The notes beneath the pieces were generated by a model. The model did no database searches. It was not told where the DNA came from and saw only the letters and a program-made list of their open reading frames with translations. A stretch of 64,000 nucleotides of DNA. It comes from Anaerobacterium chartisolvens. GTDB lineage: Bacteria > Bacillota > Clostridia > Acetivibrionales > DSM-27016. Made by a program: the position numbers and the translations under genes. Shown here piece by piece: positions 46,809-56,187 of this stretch (the stretch's first letter is position 1; every line of letters starts with the position of its first letter). The stretch is taken from positions 62,001-126,000 of the forward strand of contig NZ_QPJT01000012.1 of assembly GCF_003337415.1 (NCBI RefSeq), in the 5' to 3' direction.

Positions 46809-46855
46809 AGCAAAGGCGGCATATCCAAATCTTCATCGGATATGCCGCCTTTGCT
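46809..46855 (+). terminator. Terminator of the ROK-transketolase operon
   Basis: An 18-bp perfect stem (46809-46826 and 46838-46855), beginning AGCAAAGGCGGCATATCC, with an 11-base loop, 39 bases after the last stop. It is symmetrical and could also stop the convergent gene. No strong T-run. Confidence 0.8.
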
Positions 46856-46966
46856 GCTATATACTTCAGTTGTTAACTTGATGCCAAAGCCAAAAGCCCT
46901 TCTCAAATCTGTTTTGTGCTTTGTATAAATCTCTATTCATTTATAAAAGAGCAGTTCATACCACAA

Positions 46967-48364
46967 TTAAACAATACTATCGTTATTTACAAGTATAACA
47001 TTGGAATTTTGTTCTGCCAATTCTTTTAGTCGATCACTAAAACCACTCTTAGAGAATAATATAAAAGTTTTTTCATATTCTGCTAGTTCAATAATTTTCT
47101 CAGCTTTCCCTTTCAGTTCAAAAAAAACATCTGCATCCACCGGCTGGTTGTGATATTTACACTCCCCAAGCAATACCTTTTTTCTTTCTTCGTCAAGTGC
47201 TACAACATCAATTTCGATGTTAGGACCCCAATAAGATCCAATTTTACTTGGTATAAAATTTATCTTCCCTTCACTGCACAACAACGCAAGCAGCTCCCTG
47301 CAAATATCTTCATATACAAAGCTGACATGCTTTTCAATAAAGCTTTTCTTTATCTTTCCTAAAACATATTCAGTATTTTCAAGTTCAAGTTCTCCTTTGT
47401 AAGCATAAACAAATCTGAACCAGAATTCTATAAAGTGGTCATTAACAAAGTATAAACCCTTCCTGCTCTTTTCAGGCTGTTTCTCAGTGACAGGTATCCG
47501 TTTTTCAACCAGATCCAAATCCATAAGAGTTTTGAGATATGGACTTAATGCATTTGAAGGCATTTCCAGAACACCTGCAAGTTGAGATACCCTATGATTA
47601 CCAGCTGCAATATTCTTCATAATAGAAAAGTAACTCACAAGTTCTTTGACTTCCTTTTCCAGCAAAAAAACTGGTTCTTCATATAAAAAGCCACCTTTTT
47701 GAAGAACTTCACGCTCAATATTTTCTATTAATGGTTCATCATTATCAAAGAAATCAAAGTATTTCGGAACTCCCCCTGTAACAGAATATACTTCTACAAG
47801 CTGCTCAAAAAATTTATTGGCATTCGACTTCATAATATCTGTAAATTTTAAAGGAGACAAACGTATTTGCGCTGTTCTTCTTCCATATAAAGGGCTACTG
47901 TATGAGAGTACCTGAGCCATCATCATACTGATTAGCGACCCGCAAAGGATAATCATCACATTTTTATCTTTCAGTATTTCATCCCATATTCTTTGAAAAA
48001 TTGTCGCAAACGCGGAGTTAACATTCACAAGGTATTGGAATTCGTCTATTACCAGTACTTTTTTAGCATCAGGCTTATGTGTTGCAAATATTTTGAACAA
48101 GTCTTCCCAATCAGAAAAACTTGCATTTTTTAAATAATCCTGCTTAGTGTATTCCGTCAAAGTATTAGTAAAGCGCTTCATATTCCCAATCTCCAATTCC
48201 TCTGTAGCAAGGAAATACATCGCATCTTTATTCTTAATGAACTCCTTTATCAGTGTAGTCTTTCCGACTCGTCTTCGTCCATATATGACTACAAAGCCGC
48301 TTCCGCGATTGAACTCACGATCAAGGGTTTTTAATTCTGATTCTCTACCAATAAATTTCTTCAT
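46967..48364 (-). CDS. AAA ATPase with DUF234 nuclease-like C-terminus
   Basis: 465 residues. The archaeal-type ATPase domain has Walker A GRRRVGKTTL (29-38), Walker B VLVIDEFQYL (103-112) and a sensor GSLISMM. A winged-helix segment lies at about 265-320. The C-terminal DUF234 domain carries a PD-(D/E)xK-like core, EIDVVALDEERKKVLLGECKYH (about 393-414: D, E and K). These genes are common in archaea and anaerobic bacteria, mobile-looking and of unknown role. No toxin-antitoxin or defence partner is adjacent. GGTGAGAT precedes the ATG. Confidence 0.85.
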   Translation of the reverse strand: MKKFIGRESELKTLDREFNRGSGFVVIYGRRRVGKTTLIKEFIKNKDAMYFLATEELEIGNMKRFTNTLTEYTKQDYLKNASFSDWEDLFKIFATHKPDAKKVLVIDEFQYLVNVNSAFATIFQRIWDEILKDKNVMIILCGSLISMMMAQVLSYSSPLYGRRTAQIRLSPLKFTDIMKSNANKFFEQLVEVYSVTGGVPKYFDFFDNDEPLIENIEREVLQKGGFLYEEPVFLLEKEVKELVSYFSIMKNIAAGNHRVSQLAGVLEMPSNALSPYLKTLMDLDLVEKRIPVTEKQPEKSRKGLYFVNDHFIEFWFRFVYAYKGELELENTEYVLGKIKKSFIEKHVSFVYEDICRELLALLCSEGKINFIPSKIGSYWGPNIEIDVVALDEERKKVLLGECKYHNQPVDADVFFELKGKAEKIIELAEYEKTFILFSKSGFSDRLKELAEQNSNVILVNNDSIV

Positions 48365-48505
48365 ATCTCACCGATACATCAAATAATATATTTTATTTTA
48401 GTCTAATCACAATTATATTATATCTTTGTAATATTAAATTGTCAAATACTCCTTATAGTTTTTAGAAAAAAACAGACTCAATTAACTTTCGCTCTATCCT
48501 GCCTG

Positions 48506-49573
48506 TTAGTTCAATATACTTATACCTCCCGATACAGTGCTTATATTTATATCAGCACCTCCCGAACCGACCCTGCCACTTACTTTCTTTTTTGAAGCAC
48601 CCTCATTCTCCCGGCTCATGTCAAACCTGTTTGTTATATGTCCCGAGGTAGAGCTGGCCTTTAAGTTAAAAGAAGCTTCTTCATCAAGTATCAACTTAAC
48701 AGAGCCTGAAACGGAGCTTAGCTTATATTCTCCTCTGTCGTCTATCCTTTCGGCCTCTACATATATGCTCCCCGATGTCGTGCGAAAATCGGATATACTC
48801 CCAAGGTACGTACCGCTTACATTTATGCTCCCCGATATAGTTGAAGCTGTCATACTCCCCTCTACATCATCCGCTTTAATTCTCCCTGAGGTAGTCCTGC
48901 ATTTTAATTCTCCCACTGCCTCTTCCAGAGTAATCTCTCCTGAAATGGTTTGCAGTGTCATATTCCCTTTACAATCTTCAACATTTATTCCTCCAGATGT
49001 TGTCCCTACACTAAATTTTTCCGATGAGGAGCTTCTTATCTCAATTCTGCCCGACACAGAAGATAAATTCAGCTCTTTAACATCGTTAATGTCTGAAGCT
49101 CTTATGTCTCCCGATGTCGAGTTACCGCTTATAATCTCGGCATTTTGGGGAACCGCAATCTCCAAATTTACTTTCTGTCTGTTAATGCCCCACATTCCCG
49201 TAATATATTTTACATTTACGTTTATATTTCCGTTGTTATTATCCACATCAATCTTAATTTTATCAATAAGCTGCTCTAAATCCTTCTGGCTTCCTCCGCC
49301 CTTTACACTCTTTAATGCAGTTATCTGAATTGAATCCTCTTCCCATGATTTAAATACTATTTCTCCTGCTGTGTTGGCAACAACAAGCCTTCCGTCTTTC
49401 TTAAACGGCTCGCTTATTACCTCCGCCTTTTCAAGAGAATTATTACCCGCCGGCCATTTAAAGGATTCTCTTTCGTTAAAGGAAATTATCTTCTTTCCGT
49501 TTATTGATAACGCACATCCCGAAAGCATTACAAGCATTATGCCTGATATAAAAATCAATACAAATTTTTTCAT
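48506..49573 (-). CDS. DUF4097-family lipoprotein (toastrack-type beta repeats)
   Basis: 355 residues. A lipoprotein signal ends at LSGC (Cys20). The rest is a succession of short repeats of the form SGDIRASDI, SGRIEIRSSS, SGGINVEDC, SGEITLEEAVG, SGRIKADDVEG, SGSINVSG and SGSIYVEAE, spaced about 20-25 residues, which should stack into a one-sided beta-solenoid. This DUF4097 domain is frequent in envelope-stress proteins (LiaG- and PspC-linked 'toastrack' proteins). It lies outside the membrane; its function here is unknown. Confidence 0.8.
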   Translation of the reverse strand: MKKFVLIFISGIMLVMLSGCALSINGKKIISFNERESFKWPAGNNSLEKAEVISEPFKKDGRLVVANTAGEIVFKSWEEDSIQITALKSVKGGGSQKDLEQLIDKIKIDVDNNNGNINVNVKYITGMWGINRQKVNLEIAVPQNAEIISGNSTSGDIRASDINDVKELNLSSVSGRIEIRSSSSEKFSVGTTSGGINVEDCKGNMTLQTISGEITLEEAVGELKCRTTSGRIKADDVEGSMTASTISGSINVSGTYLGSISDFRTTSGSIYVEAERIDDRGEYKLSSVSGSVKLILDEEASFNLKASSTSGHITNRFDMSRENEGASKKKVSGRVGSGGADINISTVSGGISILN

Positions 49574-49683
49574 AGAGAATTTACCCCTTAAAATCTTTAA
49601 TGATATATAAGAATAGTACGATAGATCTTTTAATTTGTCTGCAAAAAATAATTTATATTCTATATAGTTATTGAATTAAAATA

Positions 49684-50367
49684 TCAAGCATTTATAAGCC
49701 CTCTTTCAGTCAAGCTGGTATATCTGTCCCCCGCCACTATAATATGATCAATCACTTTAATTGATATTGCCTCAAGTGCCGTGATTATTCTTTTAGTTGC
49801 TTCAAGGTCTGATTGCGACGGCCTTAAGCTGCCCCCGGGATGATTATGTGCAAGTATTACGCCGCTGGCCTGATGCCTCAGCGCAGCCTCAACAATCAAT
49901 CTTGGGTACACAGGCGCTTCATTTATTGTACCCTCATGTACCAGAGCAGAATAGTTTACCCTGTTTTGAGAATCCAGGCATATTACAAAAAAAGCCTCGT
50001 AAATCCTGCCTGCAAACAGAGAAACCGCGTACTCCCCCGCTTTTAACGAGCTGTTAAGCAGGGGCTTGTCTCTCCACTTATCTTTAAAATATCTTCTTGC
50101 CAGCGACGGAACAAGAGATGCCAGAATTGCGGTATTCTCACTGACCCCGCACCTTTTGCAGATATCCTCCGGGCCGGCCTCAAACAGCCCCGAAAGAGAC
50201 CCAAATTCCTTTATCATTTTATGTGCAAGCTCATTTGTATCCTTCATAGGTATGCAGAAAAAAAGAAGCATTTCCAGCACCTGATGATCCTCAAACGCAT
50301 CAAGCCCTTCCCTTAAGTACCTCGCTTTTACTCTTTGCCGGTGTCCCTCATGCAGCTTTTTATCCAT
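49684..50367 (-). CDS. radC: RadC family protein (JAB/MPN domain)
   Basis: 227 residues from the second of two adjacent ATGs (50367), 7 bases after GGAGG; the open frame extends 41 codons upstream. A helix-hairpin-helix region (about 45-75; LSGLFEAGPEDICKRCG) is followed by the JAB metalloprotease fold with HNHPGGSLRPSQSD and an upstream glutamate (LVHEGTINE). Family members were once linked to DNA repair; the enzymatic role is unproven. Confidence 0.9.
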   Translation of the reverse strand: MDKKLHEGHRQRVKARYLREGLDAFEDHQVLEMLLFFCIPMKDTNELAHKMIKEFGSLSGLFEAGPEDICKRCGVSENTAILASLVPSLARRYFKDKWRDKPLLNSSLKAGEYAVSLFAGRIYEAFFVICLDSQNRVNYSALVHEGTINEAPVYPRLIVEAALRHQASGVILAHNHPGGSLRPSQSDLEATKRIITALEAISIKVIDHIIVAGDRYTSLTERGLINA

Positions 50368-50507
50368 CATTTCCCCTCCAGACAGGAATATCCTATCCAA
50401 AACGCTCTGCAGTCCTCTTAATACCTTCAAATATTCTCCATCCTGCAGTAAATTCCCTTCCTGCTGAAGCAAATTCTGTGGCATGTCCAAATAAAAGTAT
50501 TATGCTT

Positions 50508-51221
50508 TCAATGCCTTATATTGTGTATGTCCTTTATATCATCCTTGCCCCTTGATATATATAGCTGCCCATCAGTATTTATTGCCGCATAAAATACATC
50601 TCTTTCTGAGCTTATGCTGCTTTTTTCGAGCTGATTATGCAGCCATTCCTTGCTCAAATTCAATTGGACCAGGTTTTCCTCGTATATTTCTCCTTCAACA
50701 ATCAAAGGGATGCATAATCCCTTATAATTTGTGTTGAGCTTTATTTCCTTTGGAGTTAACGGCTGATACTGGGATTTCTTAAGTATACTGAGCTGTCCTG
50801 TGGACTCTATTATGGCAAACTCTATTTCACTGACATCAAAAACCTCTTTTTCCCGGAGCATCATAAGTATTGTATCAATGCTATACTTCAGTTTTCTTAA
50901 GTTTTCTTTTACAAATTGTCCGTTCTCTATAACAACAACAGGCTCAAAGGTAAGCAGCTTCCCCAGCCTTTTGCTCTTTATAATAAGAACTCCGTAAAAA
51001 TATTGCATAAGTATTATCAGCACCACAGCATATGCAACGGGCAAATGCTTTATATCAGGCTCCGCTATGTCGGCACCAACCACTGAAGCTAAAGTTATAA
51101 TTACCAAAAAATCAAACACAGGAATTTCACCTATTTTCCTTCTTCCCGAGAGCAGTGTCATTACCAGAAACAAAAGCATTATAGAGATAATCCTTGCTGT
51201 AAGCATTAAATAAGTCATCAT
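50508..51221 (-). CDS. DUF421 (YetF/YrbG-like) membrane protein
   Basis: 237 residues from the ATG at 51221, which has AAAGGAGG 10 bases upstream. Three membrane helices (about 2-22, 32-50 and 58-78) are followed by a cytoplasmic part with two DUF421-type beta modules (PVVVIENGQFVKENLRKLKYSIDTILMMLREKEVFDVSEIEFAIIESTGQLSIL in short). YetF-type proteins are widespread in spore formers and may affect spore germination or envelope state, but the molecular role is not defined. It follows the Bce module after a terminator. Confidence 0.85.
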   Translation of the reverse strand: MMTYLMLTARIISIMLLFLVMTLLSGRRKIGEIPVFDFLVIITLASVVGADIAEPDIKHLPVAYAVVLIILMQYFYGVLIIKSKRLGKLLTFEPVVVIENGQFVKENLRKLKYSIDTILMMLREKEVFDVSEIEFAIIESTGQLSILKKSQYQPLTPKEIKLNTNYKGLCIPLIVEGEIYEENLVQLNLSKEWLHNQLEKSSISSERDVFYAAINTDGQLYISRGKDDIKDIHNIRH

Positions 51222-51327
51222 TGAGCTTGCACCTCCTTTACCAAGTATTCTATCCACTTTTTAATATTTATTTTAATAAGTTATCCACATTTAAATAACA
51301 TTCTGATTATAACTGTTTATAACTACA

Positions 51328-51364
51328 AAAATACGGCACCTCATATTTTGAGATGCCGTATTTT
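51328..51364 (-). terminator. Terminator of bceAB
   Basis: AAAATACGGCACCTCA (51328-51343) pairs with TGAGATGCCGTATTTT (51349-51364), one mismatch, with a T-run on the minus strand. It lies 30 bases after the permease stop. Confidence 0.9.
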
Positions 51365-51393
51365 ATAAATCGGGCAAGGACATAGCCGCGTTC

Positions 51394-53442
51394 TTACCAC
51401 CTGACAATTCTATAATAAGCCTTAGCCGTAAAGCGGTATACAAATATATATGCAAGTGCAAAAACTACACTTGTCGCCGAAATGCACACTATCGTCAGAC
51501 CGCCGTTAAACAGTGCAAATGCCTCCAGCAGCCGTATAATCATATTGCCCGCCGCCGCTACATGCAGAAGGGCTGTGGCAAGCGGAAGGAAAAATATAAT
51601 AAGTATTTGCTTGTTTATTGTGCTCTTCACCTCATCGTCACTCATGCCCACCTTTTGCATAATGACAAAACGATCCCTATCGTCAAAGCCCTCGGATATC
51701 TGCTTAAAGTAAATAATCAAAATTGTGTTTGTCAGAAAAAGTATAGTGAAGAAGGCTCCCAGGAAAAGCAGTCCCCCAAACATACCGTTGCTCTGCTGAC
51801 GGTTGGTGAAAATATTTCTGTAGGAATATCCCATTCCGGTGTCCAGCCCGTCAGTTGCCGCACTGTAAAGCTGTTTGGACAAGGCTACTGAATAAGCTGC
51901 ACAGTCGCTATTGTCCCCCTTGAGGTTAATAACGGTAGTAAATGAGAAGCACTTACCCCTATCATTAGAGCTGCTGCCCGCAGACGGATTAATTACCGCC
52001 CTCAGCTCAAGAGCTGCGGCATCATCCGAGGCCACAATAAACAGCCTTGTCTTGCTTACGGAATTTTTGCCTGCGGTAAATTTTGTGCCTGAAATAATCT
52101 CTTTTACAGCATATGTTGTTCCCTGAATGGTAAGCTGTGAGTGGCTTCCTATATCATCATCGGTCAGAAGCAGCAGCTCATGGCTCCCAAGATCTTCTTT
52201 CTCTCCTGTTACAGCGTTATATTCCTCTTGTGTTGTTATATAAACATAAAAGTAATTATCATTGTAGTCTTCCGTACCGACACTGATATCTCCATTTTTA
52301 TTTTTGAATATAAATTCACCGTTTTTTATAATAAGGTTGTCACTGAGGGACTTGTAGGTATACATGCTTTCAATGGCAACGCCGTGCTCACGCGCCAGAG
52401 CATCAATCGTCTCTCTGGCCTTGTCGGCATTGGGAAACTTTGCATAATTTTTATTATAATTTATAGATATAACCAAATCATTTGGATTCTGAACCGAAAG
52501 TATCTCCTCCTGTCCGAAATAGAGAGCGCAGCAGCCCGAAACCGTCACCAGCACCATAGTCGAAAGAATACAGATGTTATAAAGCCCGGAGGCATTTTGC
52601 TTTAAACGGTGCATAAGTCCTGATACTGCTATGAAGTTTCCCGGTTTGTAATAGTATCCTTTATTCCTTTTCAGAGCGCGGAGCAAAAACACACTTCCCG
52701 CAGTAAAGAGCATCCAGGTAGCGATTATAACCAGTATAACGGCAGGCCAGAAAAGCAGAAGCGCCGATGCAGGGATTTTGGCTGTAATCGATACGGTGTA
52801 TGCGGTACACAGAAGAATAAGCCCAATAATTGTCAGTGGCACAACGCCTCTTACCTTCTTCTCACCCTTCCTTTTACCTGAAAGCAGCTCCACAGGCTTT
52901 GCAAGGCGCACCTGATTAAGGTTATAAATTGTAGTAAGCACAAATATGCCCGCAAATATCACGGCAGTGACAACAAACGCAGAAGGAGACAGCACGTATT
53001 TACTGTTCGGCGCAGTTTTCACGATTTTAAGCAGCAGCACAAAAGCCAGCTTGCCGAACACTACTCCAAACAGAAACCCCAGTGCCATAGACGCGGTATT
53101 GAGCATAGCACTTTCCCATAGAATAATTTTTCCCACATGGCGCTTTTCCAGACCCAGAACGGCATAAAGCCCGAATTCCTGCTTGCGGCGTTTAATAAGA
53201 AAGCTGTTTATATACAGCATGTACGCAATGGTGAACAAGCTCATTACAACAAGGCCAAACGTCAGCATTGCCTGCATTGTAGGACCAAAGCTCATGTTTG
53301 AAATACTTTTTGAGAACACTATGTTTATTATTATAAAATACATAGATGACATAATTACCGTTGCAATAACATAAGGGATATACATACCCTTGTTGCGTAC
53401 CAGATTTGCTCTGGCCAGCTTGCGAAACAATCCCTTAACCAA
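51394..53442 (-). CDS. BceB-type ABC transporter permease (peptide-antibiotic sensing and detoxification)
   Basis: 682 residues from a TTG at 53442, chosen because it overlaps the ATPase stop by 8 bases, follows GGGGGTG and yields the family start (VKGLFRKLARANLVRNKG). The open frame continues upstream inside the ATPase gene. Ten membrane helices are expected, with an FtsX-like core and one large extracellular domain (about 325-530) between helices 7 and 8, which in BceB recognises lipid-II-bound peptides such as bacitracin. It pairs with the upstream ATPase and with the BceS-like kinase, which has no sensor domain of its own. Confidence 0.88.
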   Translation of the reverse strand: MVKGLFRKLARANLVRNKGMYIPYVIATVIMSSMYFIIINIVFSKSISNMSFGPTMQAMLTFGLVVMSLFTIAYMLYINSFLIKRRKQEFGLYAVLGLEKRHVGKIILWESAMLNTASMALGFLFGVVFGKLAFVLLLKIVKTAPNSKYVLSPSAFVVTAVIFAGIFVLTTIYNLNQVRLAKPVELLSGKRKGEKKVRGVVPLTIIGLILLCTAYTVSITAKIPASALLLFWPAVILVIIATWMLFTAGSVFLLRALKRNKGYYYKPGNFIAVSGLMHRLKQNASGLYNICILSTMVLVTVSGCCALYFGQEEILSVQNPNDLVISINYNKNYAKFPNADKARETIDALAREHGVAIESMYTYKSLSDNLIIKNGEFIFKNKNGDISVGTEDYNDNYFYVYITTQEEYNAVTGEKEDLGSHELLLLTDDDIGSHSQLTIQGTTYAVKEIISGTKFTAGKNSVSKTRLFIVASDDAAALELRAVINPSAGSSSNDRGKCFSFTTVINLKGDNSDCAAYSVALSKQLYSAATDGLDTGMGYSYRNIFTNRQQSNGMFGGLLFLGAFFTILFLTNTILIIYFKQISEGFDDRDRFVIMQKVGMSDDEVKSTINKQILIIFFLPLATALLHVAAAGNMIIRLLEAFALFNGGLTIVCISATSVVFALAYIFVYRFTAKAYYRIVRW

Positions 53443-54202
53443 TGTCAACACCCCCGTCAGACAAAACCGACAGCGTTGACACGACCTTGTCAAAAAATTC
53501 GCGCCGTGTGCTTTCGCCCCTGTACAGCTGGCTGAAAAGCTCTCCATCCTTTATAAAAAGAACGCGGGAGGCATAGCTTGCCGCCATTGCACTGTGCGTA
53601 ACCATAAGAATGGTCTGCCCGCTGCCGTTCAGTTTTACAAATATCTCAAGCAGGTTTGCGGAAGCCTTGGAGTCTAAGGCACCTGTAGGCTCATCGGCCA
53701 AAATCAGCTTAGGCTCTGTTATAACTGCTCTTGCAACAGCGGTGCGCTGCTTTTCTCCGCCTGAAATTTCATACGGGAATTTATCAAGCAGCTGCTGTAT
53801 CGCCAGATCCTCTGCAAGAGGCTTAAGCCTTTCCTCCATTTTCTTTACAGGAGTCCCTGCAAGCACAAGCGGAAGAAGAATGTTGTCCTTAACTGAAAAG
53901 GTATCCAAGAGGTTAAAGTCCTGAAACACAAAGCCTAGGTTATTTCTCCTGAACACAGATATTTCTTTGTCCTTTATTGTGCCAAAGCTTTTTCCGTCCA
54001 TAATAATATCGCCGGAGGTTGGCTTATCAAGTGAAGCCATGATGTTTAGAAGTGTTGTCTTTCCCGAGCCGGATGCACCCATAACAGCAATAAATTCACC
54101 CCTGTTTACCTCAAAGCTTACATCTGTAAGCGCCGTACACTGTTTCCCTCCCAGCCGTGTATTGTATATCTTTTTTATATGTTGTACTTTTAGCAGTTCC
54201 AT
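53435..54202 (-). CDS. BceA-type ABC transporter ATP-binding protein
   Basis: 255 residues. Walker A GASGSGKTT (about 41-49), the signature SGGEKQR (about 147-153), Walker B LILADEPTGALDS and the H-loop THS are all intact. The type matches MacB/LolD/BceA exporters. It powers the BceB permease. AAGGAGTG precedes the ATG. Upstream is a promoter region with a Bce box. Confidence 0.92.
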   Translation of the reverse strand: MELLKVQHIKKIYNTRLGGKQCTALTDVSFEVNRGEFIAVMGASGSGKTTLLNIMASLDKPTSGDIIMDGKSFGTIKDKEISVFRRNNLGFVFQDFNLLDTFSVKDNILLPLVLAGTPVKKMEERLKPLAEDLAIQQLLDKFPYEISGGEKQRTAVARAVITEPKLILADEPTGALDSKASANLLEIFVKLNGSGQTILMVTHSAMAASYASRVLFIKDGELFSQLYRGESTRREFFDKVVSTLSVLSDGGVDIG

Positions 54203-54261
54203 TTTACACTCCTTAGCCTTATATTAATAATTTACCGGTATTTCCTTGTCTTTTAATAAGA

Positions 54262-54290
54262 AGTATAACAAAAGGAGAAGTTCTCCGCCA
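54262..54290 (-). promoter_or_regulatory. Likely promoter of bceAB
   Basis: A TATACT -10 (54267-54262) with a poor -35 at about 54290-54285, as expected for an activator-dependent promoter. A short hairpin, GGAGAA/TTCTCC, lies inside the spacer and could also end the kinase transcript. Confidence 0.45.
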
Positions 54291-54322
54291 TATACACAGG
54301 CTTACACTTCTCCCTTCAAAGC

Positions 54323-54336
54323 TTACATTATTGTAA
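54323..54336. promoter_or_regulatory. BceR-type operator (TNACA-N4-TGTAA)
   Basis: TTACA-TTAT-TGTAA, extended by C/G on each side to a 16-base inverted repeat. It matches the reported Bce-family response-regulator consensus exactly and lies 34 bases upstream of the weak -35 element in front of bceA. Confidence 0.8.
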
Positions 54337-54352
54337 GTTTTATACCGTATTA

Positions 54353-55339
54353 TCATTCCGCCGTCTGAAGCCTGTCGGGGAAGACAATTCTTGCACTGGT
54401 ACCGGCGCCCGGAGTTGAAGTAATTACTATCTCAATTGCGAGCTGATCCGCCACACGCTTTGCCATATAGAGCCCGATACCGCTTGCGCGCTGATCCAGC
54501 CTTCCGTTATACCCGGTATATCCCTTTTCAAAAATACGGGCCAGATCCTCAGAGCGTATCCCAATTCCGGTATCCCGGATAACAAGCCCCTTCCCATCAA
54601 GTCCAATTTCTATTGTTCCCCTCAAGGTGTATTTTACTGCATTTGAAAGCAGCTGCTCTATTATGAAGCCCAGCCACTTGCTGTCTGTAGTCACCATTTG
54701 CTCCATATCGCCCAGCTCTACGGAAAGCTCGCTGCAACTGAACAGCACAGCAAACTTTTTAAGGCTTTGCCTGACAATTACCCCAATCTCATATTCCCGT
54801 ATTACAAGATCACTTGACAGATCCTCCAGCTTTACATATTGCAGGGCCATCTCAACATACCGTTCTATCTTAAACAGCTCCTGCCTGAAAAGAGAGGCAT
54901 CACCCCTTCCGCTGTCCAAGGCCAGACGCATGGCTGAGATGGGAATTTTTATCTGGTGCAGCCACATGGTGTAATAATCCATTTGCTCCGCGTGTGCCGA
55001 AGAAATAGCATTTGAATGCTCCTCTGTTATCTTGTACAGGCTGCCTGCTATTTGCTGGTACTGCCATTCTATATCATCGTCCGCCCCGGGAAAGCGGTGT
55101 GAGTATTGGCCTATGTGCCGGTTTATTTCTTCGAGCTGCCTCCTCTTGCGCAAAAACCTACTTAAATCATAGGCAAGCCACAGCAAAAACAGGAAGGTAC
55201 ACATTAAGACACCGTACCCCAATATGCCCATATCCATCCCGTAAACGTAAAAAACAGCAGAAAACACAGCCACAAAGCACATGTAAAGAAGAATCACAGC
55301 CCTTCGGCTTTTAAGATACAGCTTAATCATGTACAGCAT
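54353..55339 (-). CDS. BceS-type sensor histidine kinase (intramembrane sensing)
   Basis: 328 residues. Two membrane helices (about 12-33 and 38-58) have almost no extracellular loop. The phospho-acceptor is His128 in WLHQIKIPISAM. ATP-binding boxes appear as EQLLSNAVKYT (N box), RDTGIGI (G1) and GIGLYMAK (G2). Kinases of this type cannot sense peptides directly; they are controlled by the BceAB transporter. The start overlaps the response-regulator stop by 17 bases. Confidence 0.92.
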   Translation of the reverse strand: MLYMIKLYLKSRRAVILLYMCFVAVFSAVFYVYGMDMGILGYGVLMCTFLFLLWLAYDLSRFLRKRRQLEEINRHIGQYSHRFPGADDDIEWQYQQIAGSLYKITEEHSNAISSAHAEQMDYYTMWLHQIKIPISAMRLALDSGRGDASLFRQELFKIERYVEMALQYVKLEDLSSDLVIREYEIGVIVRQSLKKFAVLFSCSELSVELGDMEQMVTTDSKWLGFIIEQLLSNAVKYTLRGTIEIGLDGKGLVIRDTGIGIRSEDLARIFEKGYTGYNGRLDQRASGIGLYMAKRVADQLAIEIVITSTPGAGTSARIVFPDRLQTAE

Positions 55340-55997
55340 ACCCTATACCCTTTTTCGTTGTGATAAAGTCCGAAAGCCCTATGTCCTCAAGCTTCCTTCT
55401 GAGGCGGTTAATGTTCACGGTAAGCGTATTTCCATCTATAAAGCTGTCACTGTCCCACAGGGCTTGCATGAGCTGCTCCCTTGATACAATATTATTCTTG
55501 TTTTCAATAAGTAATCGCATAATTCTCAGCTCATTCCTCGTAAGCTCTATGCTCTGATTTCCATATATAAGCTCCCCACGTCCCACATCAAGCTCAGCTT
55601 CCCCTGCTTCAAGAACAGACCTGTCACTGTAGTAGCTATAAGTTCTCCTCAACAGGGCATGTATTTTTGCAATAAGCACATCCATAGAGAACGGCTTTGT
55701 TACATAGTCATCTCCGCCCATATTTACAGCCATTACAATGTCCATATTCTCCGCATGTGAGGATAAAAACAGAATAGGCGTGCTGGATTTCTTGCGTATC
55801 TGTGCGCACCAATAATATCCGTTATAGAAAGGCAGAGAAATATCAAGCAGCACAATATGAGGCTGATTACTGTCAAATTCAGCCATAACATTTTGAAAAT
55901 CCGTAACAGCACTTGCATGAAAGCCCCATTTCCTCATATTGTCAGACAGCAGGCCTGCTATCGTCATATCATCCTCGACAATCAGTATACGATACAC
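55323..55997 (-). CDS. BceR-type response regulator (OmpR family)
   Basis: 224 residues from a GTG at 55997 with GGGGGTG upstream. Receiver domain about 1-118: acidic pair E8/D9-D10, phosphorylated Asp52 (LLDISLPF) and Lys101 (VTKPF). Winged-helix domain about 128-222 (ELTRNELRIMRLLIENKNNIVSREQLMQALWD). It should bind the box at 54323-54336 and activate bceAB when peptide antibiotics are present. Confidence 0.93.
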   Translation of the reverse strand: MYRILIVEDDMTIAGLLSDNMRKWGFHASAVTDFQNVMAEFDSNQPHIVLLDISLPFYNGYYWCAQIRKKSSTPILFLSSHAENMDIVMAVNMGGDDYVTKPFSMDVLIAKIHALLRRTYSYYSDRSVLEAGEAELDVGRGELIYGNQSIELTRNELRIMRLLIENKNNIVSREQLMQALWDSDSFIDGNTLTVNINRLRRKLEDIGLSDFITTKKGIGYAVHD

Positions 55998-56187
55998 CGC
56001 ACACCCCCGCGTTTACATCTTTTACTATACTTAATTGCTTCATTCCGATTACATCCTGTATAAATAATTTTCACCAAGTATATCATAAATAATTCAAAAG
56101 TAAAAGCATGTGCTGTGCCATTAATTATAGTCATCCGGCAAATAATTGCGGCATTTTTTTGGAGTATTATTAAACATTAATTTCACT

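Noticed and set aside
48537-49328. 263-codon plus-strand frame
   Set aside because: It is the antisense shadow of the repetitive DUF4097 gene, which has a signal peptide, lipobox and ribosome site.
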